Positions 45,631 to 54,280 of a stretch of DNA of 64,000 bases are shown here, in pieces. The stretch is from Alphaproteobacteria bacterium (GTDB lineage Bacteria > Pseudomonadota > Alphaproteobacteria > CACIAM-22H2). Under the pieces are notes generated by a model. It saw only the letters and a list, made by a program, of their open reading frames with translations, did no database searches and was not told the DNA's origin. The position numbers and the translations under genes are program-made. The DNA lies in the NCBI GenBank assembly GCA_016793165.1, contig JAEULA010000073.1:59090-123089 (forward strand), in the 5' to 3' direction. Positions within the stretch are counted from its first letter, which is position 1. Every line of letters begins with the position of its first letter.

Positions 45631-46737
45631 TCAGCTCGAGATCAGGTCGAGGAACTTGTTGTAGACCTCGCTGTAGTTGTCCGCGTACCAGGCGTCGTCG
45701 AGGAACACCTGCTTGGCGGCGTTCTCGGTGTCCATCGCGTTGAAGCGCTTGAGCTCCGCCGGCACCAGCGGCGCCGCCTTCGGATTGGCAGGCGCGGTGC
45801 CCAGCGTCTTGAAGAACGCCACCTGGCGCTCGGGCAGCAGCGTCGAGTTCATGAACTGGTGCGCGAGCTTGCCGGCCGGATTGTTCTTCGGCACGACCCA
45901 CACGGCCGAGGTGATGATGCCCTCGCTCCAGGTCCAGGTGATGCGGCCCTTCGAGTCGGCCTCGAGGCCCTTGGCGCGCGTCGACCAGATGTTGCCGATC
46001 GCGCACTCGCCGTCGCGGATCAGCGCTTGCGAGTCCGCGCCCGCGTTCCACCACACGACGTGATCCTTGATCTGCTTGACCTTTTCGAAGGCGCGCTTGA
46101 CGTCGAGCGGATAGAGCTTGTCCTTGGGCACGCCGTCGGCGAGCAGAGCCGCCTCGAGCACGGAGTGCATCGACTTGCGCATCGTGCGCTTGCCGGGCCA
46201 GCGCTTCACGTCCCAGAACTCCGCCCAGGTCTGCGGCGGCGTCGCCCCGACCTTCGCGGAGTCGTAGGCGATCACGTAGCTGTAGGCGCCGCAGCCCAGC
46301 GCCCAGGGCATCGCGAAGGCCTCGGGGATCTGCGACTTGTCGACGATCGAGTAGTCGATGCGCTCGAGCAGCCCGGCCTTGCCGAGCTCGAAGCTCGTGC
46401 CGGCGCCGGAGTCGCAGACGTCCCAGGTGACCTTGCCGCCCTCGACCATCGACTTGATCTTGGCGAGGCTCGGGCCCGAAGAATCGACGACGACCTTGAT
46501 GCCGGTGTCCTTCTCGAAGGGTGCGCCGAAGGCGTCGGCCATGAATTTCACGGCGTCGCCGCCCCAGTTCACCAGCACGACCTCCTTCGCCTGCGCATTG
46601 GCGGCCGAGCCGGGCAGCGCAACGGCACCCCCCAGCGCCATGAGCCCGAACAGGAACTCGCGGCGATCGATCTCGCCCCTCTTGAGCCGCTCCGCGAGGA
46701 TCTCGCGGAGGTCGCGGTTGAATGCGTCGTCGATCAT
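45631..46737 (-). CDS. Polyamine-type ABC solute-binding protein (PotD-like), Tat-exported
   Basis: A 368-residue binding protein. A cytoplasmic lead of about 24 residues ends in the Tat-type motif DRREFLFGLMALGGAV, then mature EVVLVNWGGDAVKFMADAFGAPFE. The rest is PotD/PotF-like (SGAGTSFELGKAGLLERIDYS, WALGCGAYSYVIAYD). It would capture spermidine, putrescine or another cationic amine. GAGGAGAGAGAG precedes the ATG. No permease or ATPase genes are nearby, so it is an orphan in this window. It follows the creatinase-like M24 gene after 56 bases on the same strand. Confidence 0.9.
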   Translation of the reverse strand: MIDDAFNRDLREILAERLKRGEIDRREFLFGLMALGGAVALPGSAANAQAKEVVLVNWGGDAVKFMADAFGAPFEKDTGIKVVVDSSGPSLAKIKSMVEGGKVTWDVCDSGAGTSFELGKAGLLERIDYSIVDKSQIPEAFAMPWALGCGAYSYVIAYDSAKVGATPPQTWAEFWDVKRWPGKRTMRKSMHSVLEAALLADGVPKDKLYPLDVKRAFEKVKQIKDHVVWWNAGADSQALIRDGECAIGNIWSTRAKGLEADSKGRITWTWSEGIITSAVWVVPKNNPAGKLAHQFMNSTLLPERQVAFFKTLGTAPANPKAAPLVPAELKRFNAMDTENAAKQVFLDDAWYADNYSEVYNKFLDLISS

Positions 46738-46793
46738 CTCTCTCTCCTCGGAAAACCGGGGGCAGAGCGGATGCCGCGCCCCCATTCGCTCGC

Positions 46794-47990
46794 TCAACGT
46801 CGGTGCAGCTCCAGCGGCAGGCGGCTCAGCACCTCCGCGGCGGTGTCGGTGATCAGGATCGTCCAGCCCACGCCCGCGGCCACGCCGGCCTCCATGTCGC
46901 CGAGCATGACGTGCGGGAACAGCGTCATGCCCGGCTGCAGCGGCATGCGGTTGCCCGCATAGATCATCGGCGGCACGTCCATCCAGGTCGGCCGGAAGGT
47001 GGCGCCGAGCGAGTAGCCGCAGGCGGCGAAGCGCTGCCTGGCGAAGCCGGCCTTGTCGAGGCGCGCGAGGAAGACCTCGGCGATGCGGCCGATCGGCTCG
47101 CCGGGACGCGCCGCCTCGGTCATCGCCGCGAGCGTGTCGCGCGCGACGCCGAACATCTCGACCTGCCGCGGCCGCGGCGTGCCGATCGCAACCGTGTGCT
47201 CGATGCAGACGTTGTAGCGGCAATAGCTGGCGCCCAGTTCCAGCATGACCTGGTCCTGCGCGTCGAGCCGGCGCGGGCCGCCGATGCCGCGGCCGTAGAC
47301 CGCGCGGCGGCCGGAATTGACCAGAGGTCCGCCGGCCGGCATGTCACCGCCGCCCGCAAGCATCGCGCTCACGCCGGCCGCGGTGATCGCGCTGTCGATC
47401 ACGCCCGGCCTCGCCGCGGCAACCATCGCCTCGATGGCGTCGTCGGCGAGCTTCGCCGACGCCCGAACGTATTCGATCTCCGCCGGCGACTTCGCCACGC
47501 GCTGCGCGCGCACGATGTCGGAGGCGTCGACGAGCGTGCAGAACCCGTCGAGCGCGTCGCGCGTGATCTGGTGGTTGAACCCGGTCAAGCCATAGGTCGC
47601 GAGCTCGATGCCGATGCGTTCTCCCTTCAAGCCGAGCTCGGCGAGGATCGCGCGCAGGTCCTCGGCCGGCTTCTGGTCCTCGGCGTCGAACCACAGGCGG
47701 ATGTCGTCGTAGAGCGACGTGTCGCGCGCCTGCGCGAGGTCCGGCCGGCGCGTCAGCAGCACCAGCGGCCGGTCGTCGGCGGTGATGATGCCGGCTTGGT
47801 AGAAGACGAAGCCGCCGGTGTCGAAACCCGCCAGATAGAGATGCGTCTCCTGGCCGTAGACCAGGAGGGCGGCGAGGCCGCGCCGCTTCAGCGCAGCGCG
47901 CGTGCGCGCCAGACGCGCCGCGAACTCGGCCCGCTCGAACCGCACCGTGACCGCGCGGCCGGACGCCGTCTCAGTCGTGATCTCCCGCAA
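46794..47990 (-). CDS. M24-family protein, creatinase/ectoine-hydrolase-like
   Basis: A 398-residue pita-bread-fold protein with the N-terminal creatinase domain (about 20-155) and the catalytic-like domain (about 170-398). Metal ligands of true aminopeptidases are altered. The first Asp of the D-x-G-A motif is E251 (MLELGASYCRYN), the following Asp position holds Asn/Cys/Glu (260-264), and the GHGxG histidine is Tyr326 (CGYSLGATF). This pattern is found in metal-free members such as creatinase and ectoine hydrolase, so C-N hydrolysis of a small nitrogen compound is likely. The annotated start is TTG; a GTG at residue 16 is an alternative. Confidence 0.8.
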   Translation of the reverse strand: MREITTETASGRAVTVRFERAEFAARLARTRAALKRRGLAALLVYGQETHLYLAGFDTGGFVFYQAGIITADDRPLVLLTRRPDLAQARDTSLYDDIRLWFDAEDQKPAEDLRAILAELGLKGERIGIELATYGLTGFNHQITRDALDGFCTLVDASDIVRAQRVAKSPAEIEYVRASAKLADDAIEAMVAAARPGVIDSAITAAGVSAMLAGGGDMPAGGPLVNSGRRAVYGRGIGGPRRLDAQDQVMLELGASYCRYNVCIEHTVAIGTPRPRQVEMFGVARDTLAAMTEAARPGEPIGRIAEVFLARLDKAGFARQRFAACGYSLGATFRPTWMDVPPMIYAGNRMPLQPGMTLFPHVMLGDMEAGVAAGVGWTILITDTAAEVLSRLPLELHRR

Positions 47991-48070
47991 TGACCGCCCC
48001 TTCGTGCACCCCGGATCAGCCTACCACCAGCGGAAATCCCGGTTCCAGGCCGGGCCCGCGGCAACACGAC

Positions 48071-48928
48071 TCACTGCACGTCGACGAGCCCGCGATCGGT
48101 CGCGAAGATGATGTTCCTGATCGGGGGGCCGTTGCCCATCGGGACGACGATGAAGTACTCGGGATGTTCGCCGAGCAGGCCCTGGGTTCCGACCTGCCCG
48201 TTCGACTTGACCCGCCAGCGGATCGTCGGCATTCGCTCGGCCTCGAGGGCCGCATTGAAGTCGCCGGCGATGTCGCGCACGGCCACGTGCGCGAGCCTCT
48301 CCATCGCGCGCTCCGCGGCTGCGCGCAAGGCGGCGCCGCCGTTCTCCGTCCAGCTGCCGGGGCCGCGCATCGCCTTCCGGTCGTCGAAGCCCGTGTAGTA
48401 GTTCTTCGTGATCTCGCCGCCGCCGGCCGCATCGGCGAAGCGGCTGGTGAGCCGGAATGCCACCGTCGCGATGTTGTTCTCCTCGACATGGAAGCGCGCG
48501 GACGGCAACAGCAGCACGTCGCGCGCGCCGTCGGCCGCCACGAGCGCGGGCCGCACGGGCTCCGTGCGCTGCGCGATGTTCCGTGCCAGCGCCTCGCGCA
48601 GCACCCCGTCGAAGCGCTGCGCCAGCATCGCGACGGCGTCGCCGACCTCGGCCTGGTTGCGCGACTGGTCGATCGCCATGCCCGCCATGACGCCGAAGAC
48701 GCCGAACAGCATCCCTGCCGTGCTCGCGCCGCTGCGGCCGCCGATGAAGACCTGGCTGTCGGGCACGTAGTAGTCGGTCGCCGGCACCTCGGTCATCAGC
48801 GAGACGGTCTCGCCGGACACCGCGACGCGCGGTGCGGCGGTGAACGCGGGATATCTGAACGAACCTCCGCTCGCGCAGGCGCCGAGCAGCAGCCCCAGCG
48901 CGACGATCAGCAGATTCCTGGCCCTCAT
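48071..48928 (-). CDS. Lipoprotein of unknown function
   Basis: A 285-residue protein with a lipoprotein signal (MRARNLLIVALGLLLGAC, lipobox LGAC). A Gly-rich stretch near 66-84 (GRSGASTAGMLFGVFGVMAGMA) may insert into or touch the membrane. I recognise no enzyme motif. Later parts alternate beta-like strands and Arg/Glu helices and end with IRNIIFATDRGLVDVQ. GGGGGACAC precedes the ATG. It is divergent from the thiamine operon; the spacer between them contains the TPP riboswitch. Confidence 0.75.
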   Translation of the reverse strand: MRARNLLIVALGLLLGACASGGSFRYPAFTAAPRVAVSGETVSLMTEVPATDYYVPDSQVFIGGRSGASTAGMLFGVFGVMAGMAIDQSRNQAEVGDAVAMLAQRFDGVLREALARNIAQRTEPVRPALVAADGARDVLLLPSARFHVEENNIATVAFRLTSRFADAAGGGEITKNYYTGFDDRKAMRGPGSWTENGGAALRAAAERAMERLAHVAVRDIAGDFNAALEAERMPTIRWRVKSNGQVGTQGLLGEHPEYFIVVPMGNGPPIRNIIFATDRGLVDVQ

Positions 48929-49067
48929 GTCGTGTCCCCCCGATCCGAAGCTTGGCGATCCTAGCGGCGAGGATTCCCGGCCTCTCGTCGAAACCGCCTT
49001 CATCGCGCGATTTCGAGCCGGCGAGCGCGTTGACTCGCCGCGGGAAGTCCCCTAACTGACCCGGCAT

Positions 49068-49158
49068 CGACACGGGGTGCCCCGATCGCGATCCGCGCGG
49101 CCGGGGCTGAGAGCACACCCGCACAACCTGAACTGGGTCATGCCAGCGGAGGGAGTCG
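49068..49158 (+). promoter_or_regulatory. TPP riboswitch (THI element)
   Basis: All conserved THI-box pieces are present in order: GGGGTGCC (49074-49081), CTGAGA (49107-49112), ACCC (49117-49120), ACCTGA then GGGTCATGCCAGCG (to 49148), and GGAGGGA. A P1 stem can form between cgac (49068-49071) and gtcg (49155-49158). The 3' strand of the aptamer contains the GGAGGGA ribosome site and touches the GTG start at 49158. Ligand binding would therefore block translation initiation directly. It controls the binding protein-thiM-thiE operon. Confidence 0.95.
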
Positions 49159-50441
49159 TGAGCGCGAGACTGGCCGTCCTCCTGTGCGCCGCCCTGCTCT
49201 GGATCGGGCCGTCTCAGCGCGCGCGCGCCCTGGAGCTGACCTTCTACTACCCGATCGCCGTCGGCGGCCCGATCGCGCGGCTGGTCGATCAGCTCGCCTC
49301 GGATTTCGAGCGCGAGCATCCCGGCATCAAGGTCAAGCCCGTCCATGCCGGCTCGTACCTCGAGACGCTGAGCAAGGCGCAGACCGCGCTGCGCGCCGGG
49401 CAGGGCCCGCATCTCGCCGTCCTGCTCGCCAGCGACCTGTTCTCGCTGATCGACGACGACCTGATCGTCCCGATCGGCGACCTGATTCCCGAGGGCGAGC
49501 GCGAAGCATGGCTCGACGGATTCCTTCCCGCGCTGCTCGCAAACAGCCGCGCGCAGGGCCGGACCTGGAGCGTGCCGTTCCAGCGCTCGACGGTCGTGCT
49601 CTACTGGAACAAGGCGGCGTTCCGCGACGCCGGCCTCGATCCCGAGCGGCCGCCCGCGACCTGGGACGAGACGGTCGCGATGAGCGGACGGCTCACGCGC
49701 CGCGACGCCGACGGGCACGTCGTGCAATGGGGAATGCACGTGCCGTCCTCCGCATTCCCCTATGCGATGTTCCAGTGCTTCGCGACGCAGAACGATGCCC
49801 GGCTCGCGAGCCCCGACGGCACGCAGGCGATGCTCGACCAGCCCGCGGTGATCGAGGCGCTCGCCTTCTGGACCGATCTCTCGCGCAGGCATCACGTCCA
49901 TCCGCCGGGGATCGTCGAATGGGGAACGGCGGCGCAGGACTTCCTGCAGCGCAAGGTCGCGATGACCTGGGTCACGACCGGCAACCTGGCCTTCATCCGC
50001 GACAACGCCAGGTTCGAGTTCGGCGTGGCGATGCTGCCGGCCCACAAGCGGCGCGGTTCCGTGCCCGGCGGCGGGAACTTCTACGTGTTCAGGAACACCA
50101 CGCCCGAGGAACGCGCGGCCGCGACGACCTTCATCCGCTGGGCGACCGCCCCCGAGCGGGCCGCGCGCTGGAGCATCGACACCGGCTACATCGCCGTGAC
50201 GAAGGCGGCATGGCAGACGCCGGCCATGCGCGACTACGTCGCGCGCTTCCCGGCCGCGGCCGTCGCGCGCGACCAGCTCGCCCATGTCGAGGCCGAATTC
50301 TCGACCCACGAGAACCAGCGTGTCGCGAAGGCGTTCAACGACGGCATCCAGGCCGCATTGACCGGCGCGAAGACGCCGGCCCAGGCGATGCGCGACGCGC
50401 AGCGCGAGGCCGACCGGCTGCTGCGTCCGTACCGCCCGTGA
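49158..50441 (+). CDS. UgpB-like solute-binding protein under TPP control
   Basis: A 427-residue family-1 binding protein. The signal peptide starts at the GTG (SARLAVLLCAALLWIGPSQRARA). The mature opening LELTFYYPIAVGGPIARLVDQLASDFEREHPGIKVKP and GSYLETLSKAQTALRAGQGPHLAVL match UgpB-type glycerol-phosphate/sugar binders rather than ThiB or ThiY. Position under a TPP riboswitch and a 4-base overlap with thiM argue that it captures thiamine, a thiazole or a pyrimidine precursor. No permease or ATPase is encoded beside it, so partners must be elsewhere. The GTG start is fixed by the riboswitch ribosome site. Confidence 0.88.
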   Translation: MSARLAVLLCAALLWIGPSQRARALELTFYYPIAVGGPIARLVDQLASDFEREHPGIKVKPVHAGSYLETLSKAQTALRAGQGPHLAVLLASDLFSLIDDDLIVPIGDLIPEGEREAWLDGFLPALLANSRAQGRTWSVPFQRSTVVLYWNKAAFRDAGLDPERPPATWDETVAMSGRLTRRDADGHVVQWGMHVPSSAFPYAMFQCFATQNDARLASPDGTQAMLDQPAVIEALAFWTDLSRRHHVHPPGIVEWGTAAQDFLQRKVAMTWVTTGNLAFIRDNARFEFGVAMLPAHKRRGSVPGGGNFYVFRNTTPEERAAATTFIRWATAPERAARWSIDTGYIAVTKAAWQTPAMRDYVARFPAAAVARDQLAHVEAEFSTHENQRVAKAFNDGIQAALTGAKTPAQAMRDAQREADRLLRPYRP

Positions 50442-51238
50442 TCGACGCGGACGCCGTCGCCGACGTGCTCGAGGTGGTCCGCGCGAGGCGACCACTCGTG
50501 CACAGCATCACGAACCCGGTGGTCATGAACCTCACCGCCAACGCATTGCTCGCGGTCGGTGCTGCGCCGACCATGGCCTGGGCGGTCGAGGAGGTCGCGG
50601 AGGTGACGGCGCAGGCGCGGGCGCTCGTGATCAATCTCGGCACGCCGACCGCGACCACGTTGGCGGCGATGCGCGTCGCCGCGGCCCGGGCACGGGCGGA
50701 CGGCATCGCGTGGGTGCTCGACCCTGTCGGCGCCGGCCTCTCCGGCTTCCGCCGCGGCGCCGTCATCGAGCTGCTCGAGAGCCGGCCTGCCGTGATCCGC
50801 GGAAATGCGACCGAGGTCCGCGTTCTGGCCGATGAGGCGCCGGGCGCGATGCGCGGCGTCGATGCGACCGACAGCCCCGCCGCCGCGCTCGCCGGCGCGA
50901 CGGCGCTGGCCGCGCGGCTCGGCGCGGCGATCGCCGTCACCGGACCCACCGACCACGTCACCGACGGCGCGCGGCACGTCGCGCTGGGCAGCGGCGATCC
51001 GCTGATGGCGCGCGTCACCGGCATGGGCTGCACCGCGAGCGCGCTCGTCGGCGCGGCTCTGGCCGTCGAGCCCGACCGCTTCGTCGCGGCGGCCGCGGCA
51101 CTGTCCTGGATCGGAGTCGCCGGCGCCCTCGCTGCGCACCGCAGCGACGGGCCCGGCACGTTCCAGCCGCTGCTGCTCGACGCCCTCCACCGCCTCGACC
51201 GGGAGGCGCTTCGCGCCCACGCAAGGATCGCCGCATGA
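50438..51238 (+). CDS. thiM: Hydroxyethylthiazole kinase
   Basis: A 266-residue kinase that phosphorylates 4-methyl-5-(2-hydroxyethyl)thiazole for thiamine salvage. Markers: RPLVHSITNPVVMNLTANALLAVGA at the N-terminus, LDPVGAG, RGNATEV and TGMGCTASAL with the conserved catalytic-loop cysteine. The GTG start overlaps the binding-protein stop (GTGA). It feeds ThiE with thiazole phosphate. Confidence 0.95.
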   Translation: MIDADAVADVLEVVRARRPLVHSITNPVVMNLTANALLAVGAAPTMAWAVEEVAEVTAQARALVINLGTPTATTLAAMRVAAARARADGIAWVLDPVGAGLSGFRRGAVIELLESRPAVIRGNATEVRVLADEAPGAMRGVDATDSPAAALAGATALAARLGAAIAVTGPTDHVTDGARHVALGSGDPLMARVTGMGCTASALVGAALAVEPDRFVAAAAALSWIGVAGALAAHRSDGPGTFQPLLLDALHRLDREALRAHARIAA

Positions 51239-51879
51239 CCCGTCGCGCCATCGACCTTTCCGTCTATCTCGTCACCGACCCGGTCCTTGCCCGCAGGCAC
51301 GGCCTGATCGAGACCGTACGGGCCGCCGTCGCCGGCGGCGCGACGGCGGTGCAGCTGCGCGACAAGCATGCCGGCGACGCGGCGATGGTCGAGCAGGCGC
51401 GCGCGATCCAGACGATCGTGAGGCCCCTCGGCGTGCCGCTGGTGATCAACGACCGCGTCGAGGTCGCGATCGCCGTCGGCGCAGACGCGCTGCATATCGG
51501 CCAGGACGACCTCGCGCCGCGTCTCGCGCGCGAGCGCATAGGCCCGACGATGGCGCTCGGCCTGTCGGCGGGCGACGAGCAGGAGATCCTCACCGTCGAC
51601 CCGGCGATCGTCGACCATGTCGGCATGGGCCCCTTCGCGGCGACGAGCACGAAGCCCGACGCCTCGGCACCGCTCGGCGCGACGCGATTCGCGGCGCTGC
51701 GCGCACGCGTCCCGCTTCCGGTCGTCGCCATCGGCGGCATCGGCGCGGCCAATGCCGCCGATGCGATCCGTGCCGGCGCCGACGGCATCGCGGTGGTCAG
51801 CGCGATCTGCGGCGCCGACGATCCCGAAGCGGCGACACGACGCCTCGCCGACATCGTGCGGCGCGCAAGGGCACGCTGA
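51235..51879 (+). CDS. thiE: Thiamine-phosphate synthase
   Basis: A 214-residue TIM-barrel enzyme joining HMP-pyrophosphate with thiazole phosphate to give thiamine phosphate. Motifs: AVQLRDKHAGD, VINDRVEVAIAVGADALHIGQDDL, GMGPFAATSTKPDA (phosphate/Mg region) and AIGGIGAANA. It overlaps thiM by four bases (ATGA). Together with thiM it is a salvage pair; de novo genes (thiC, thiG) are not in the window. Confidence 0.95.
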   Translation: MTRRAIDLSVYLVTDPVLARRHGLIETVRAAVAGGATAVQLRDKHAGDAAMVEQARAIQTIVRPLGVPLVINDRVEVAIAVGADALHIGQDDLAPRLARERIGPTMALGLSAGDEQEILTVDPAIVDHVGMGPFAATSTKPDASAPLGATRFAALRARVPLPVVAIGGIGAANAADAIRAGADGIAVVSAICGADDPEAATRRLADIVRRARAR

Positions 51880-51900
51880 GCCTCCGGCGCAGGATCCGGT

Positions 51901-52926
51901 TCAGTGCCGGCGCAGGCGCGCCGGCAGGCGTGCGGAGCCGCGGACGACGAGCTCGCCGGGCAGCCGACGGACCACCGATCCGGTGATCCGGCCGTCCTCG
52001 AGCCCGAGCAACAGGTCGACGGTCGCGTCGACCATCGCATCGATGGGCTGGCGGATCGTCGTAAGATCGTAGGCGCGCCAGCGCGCCATCGCGGAGTCGT
52101 CCACCGCGACGATCGAGACGTCGGTCGGCACGCGAAGCCCGAGATCGCGCGCGGCATCGATCGCCGCGAAAGCCATCACGTCGTTGGCGCAGAACAGGGC
52201 GCGCGGGCGGCCGCGGCCCGCGAGCAGGCCGCGCACCGCGGCAAACGCGGTCTCGTAGACGTAGTCGCCGATAACGCGCTTCGGGCGCGGCGCCTTGCGC
52301 GACGCGACGCGCTCGAAGAAGCCGCGCTCGCGCTCGAGATTGGTCGAGCTGTTCGCCGTCCCGGCGACGTAGCCGAGGCGCCGGTCGCCCGCATCGAGGA
52401 GGAGATCGGCGGCGAGCATTCCCGCGGCCTCGTTGTCGCAGCACACCGCGCTCACCCGCGTGCGTGCCGCGGTCCGGTTGAACAGAACGACCGGCAGGCC
52501 GAGGCGCGCGCATTCGTCGGCCATGGCCGAGGACAGCGTCGCGGAGGTCAGGACCAGGCTGTCGACCTGGTATTGGAGGATCTCGGGCAGCGCCGCATCG
52601 CCGCGGCTCTGGCCGGGCACGGTGATGAGCAGCACGCGCCGGCCATGCTCCTCGAGCCGGCGACTGAAGCGCTCGAGCACCGGCGGATAGAAAGGGTTGG
52701 TCAGATGCGCCATCACGATGCCGACCAGTTTCGTCCGGCGCGTGATCAGGCTGCGCGCGATCGCGTTGGGGCGGTAGCCGAGGCGGGCGGCCGCCTCGAC
52801 GACGCGCTTGCGCGTCTTGGGCGCGACGCTGGCCCCGGGCGTGAAGGTCCGGCTGACCGCCGATTGCGAGACTCCCGCGGCGCGGGCGACGTCGGTCGAG
52901 GTGACGCGGGGGCGGCGGGCGGTCAT
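51901..52926 (-). CDS. LacI-family transcriptional regulator
   Basis: A 341-residue repressor. The N-terminal HTH with hinge (about 9-60) reads TSTDVARAAGVSQSAVSRTFTPGASVAPKTRKRV and ARLGYRPNAIARSL. A periplasmic-binding-protein-like sensor domain follows (GIVMAHLTNPFY, CANDVMAFAAIDAARDLG, TTIRQPIDAM). It is the last gene of the minus-strand run from 57394. A LacI-type operator sits in front of the first gene of that run, so local regulation is likely. The effector is unknown. Confidence 0.92.
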   Translation of the reverse strand: MTARRPRVTSTDVARAAGVSQSAVSRTFTPGASVAPKTRKRVVEAAARLGYRPNAIARSLITRRTKLVGIVMAHLTNPFYPPVLERFSRRLEEHGRRVLLITVPGQSRGDAALPEILQYQVDSLVLTSATLSSAMADECARLGLPVVLFNRTAARTRVSAVCCDNEAAGMLAADLLLDAGDRRLGYVAGTANSSTNLERERGFFERVASRKAPRPKRVIGDYVYETAFAAVRGLLAGRGRPRALFCANDVMAFAAIDAARDLGLRVPTDVSIVAVDDSAMARWRAYDLTTIRQPIDAMVDATVDLLLGLEDGRITGSVVRRLPGELVVRGSARLPARLRRH

Positions 52927-53131
52927 CGGCGTCGGCTCGGGCGGATCGTTGCCGCCCTCTCCCGGCGCGCGTGAGCGGGGCGAGCGGAGCGGCCAGGGTC
53001 CTGCTCGATGCGCAGAGCGCGGTCGGCAAGGTCGATGGTATGTCGAAGCGCCGCCATTGACCTTCCCGTCCCGCGCCGCGCGAGTGCCATCCCGCCTGCG
53101 CCGCGAAGCGGCACCGGCAGACATCCGGCCA

Positions 53132-54277
53132 CTATGCCGCGCGGCCCCATAGCCGGCGCGACGCGATGGCGGCCCCCTCGGCGAGCGACGCGAGCTTCAC
53201 CCAGGCGATATCCGCGTCGACCGCGCCGTAGCCGGCGAAAGTGCCGAAGCCGCAGTCCGTCCCGGCGATCACGCGCTCCCGACCGACGACGCCGGCGTAG
53301 CGCTCGATGCGCTCGGCGACGAGCTCGGGATGCTCCACGAAGTTGGTGGTGGAGTCGAGGCAGCCCGGGATCAGCACGTAGTCGTCGGGAACGCGCGTCT
53401 CCTTCCACACGCTCCACTCGTGGGCGTGCCGTGGATTGGCGCCCTCGAACAGGAGCGCGCGCGGCTTCGCCTTGAGCACCGCCGGCAGGATCGCCTTGAG
53501 CGCGACGTCGAGATGATGCGGGCCCTCGTAGTTGCCCCAGCAGACATGCATGCGCACCCGATCGGCCGGCACGTTGCGCAGCGCGTGGTTCAGCGCCTCG
53601 ACATGCATCGCCGCCTCGCGCAGGAAGCCCGGCTCGTCCAGGTCCTTGTACATCATGTGCCGGCCGAGCCCGAGATCGGGCGCGTCGATCTGAAGGATCA
53701 GGCCGGAAGCCACGATCGCTTCGTACTCGGCCGCCATCGCCTCGGCGAGGTCGCGCAGATAGGCCTCGGTCGTCTTGTGCCAATCCGAGGGCTGGAACAG
53801 CGCGATCACGCCCGGCGAGGCGGAGTTCATGAAGCCTTGCGTGTAGCCCGCGGCCTTCATCGCCGCCTTCATGCGCGCGATGTCGTCGTGCAGCGGCTGC
53901 AGGTTCACGACCTTGATCGGGCCGACGCAGCGGGGCCGGCGATAGGTCGGCGTGCCGCCGCTGCGCGAGAGCCGCTCGCGGTAGCCCGCGAAGGACTCGA
54001 GATCGCCGGGCACGCGGCGGGGACTGTCGCCGTCGAAGCCCGAGAGACGCTCCTTGATGTAGGTGGCATAGGAGATCTTCGACATCTCGCCGTCGGACGG
54101 CACGTCGATGCCGGTCTTGCGTTGCCGCGCGAGCGCATCGCCGGTCGCCGCGGCGATCGTCGCCTCGGCGACGGCCGCGTCGACCGGCTCGCCCCGCTCG
54201 CGCGCGAACAGCACGTCGCAGACGTCCTTCGGCCGCGGCAGGCTGCCGACATGGGTGGTGAGGATCCGGTCGGCCAT
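53132..54277 (-). CDS. MetE C-terminal-like (cobalamin-independent methyl/alkyl transferase family)
   Basis: A 381-residue protein matching the catalytic barrel of MetE but lacking the N-terminal half. Opening ILTTHVGSLPRP; putative zinc-site strands MHVCWGNYEGPHH (His and Cys) and a late GTDCGFGTF (Cys). Such short relatives include methionine synthase II-like and epoxyalkane:coenzyme M transferase-like proteins, so a thiol-linked transfer or cleavage of a catabolite is as likely as methionine synthesis. It starts 3 bases after the bicupin stop, within the LacI-controlled run. Confidence 0.87.
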   Translation of the reverse strand: MADRILTTHVGSLPRPKDVCDVLFARERGEPVDAAVAEATIAAATGDALARQRKTGIDVPSDGEMSKISYATYIKERLSGFDGDSPRRVPGDLESFAGYRERLSRSGGTPTYRRPRCVGPIKVVNLQPLHDDIARMKAAMKAAGYTQGFMNSASPGVIALFQPSDWHKTTEAYLRDLAEAMAAEYEAIVASGLILQIDAPDLGLGRHMMYKDLDEPGFLREAAMHVEALNHALRNVPADRVRMHVCWGNYEGPHHLDVALKAILPAVLKAKPRALLFEGANPRHAHEWSVWKETRVPDDYVLIPGCLDSTTNFVEHPELVAERIERYAGVVGRERVIAGTDCGFGTFAGYGAVDADIAWVKLASLAEGAAIASRRLWGRAA

Positions 54278-54280
54278 GGC

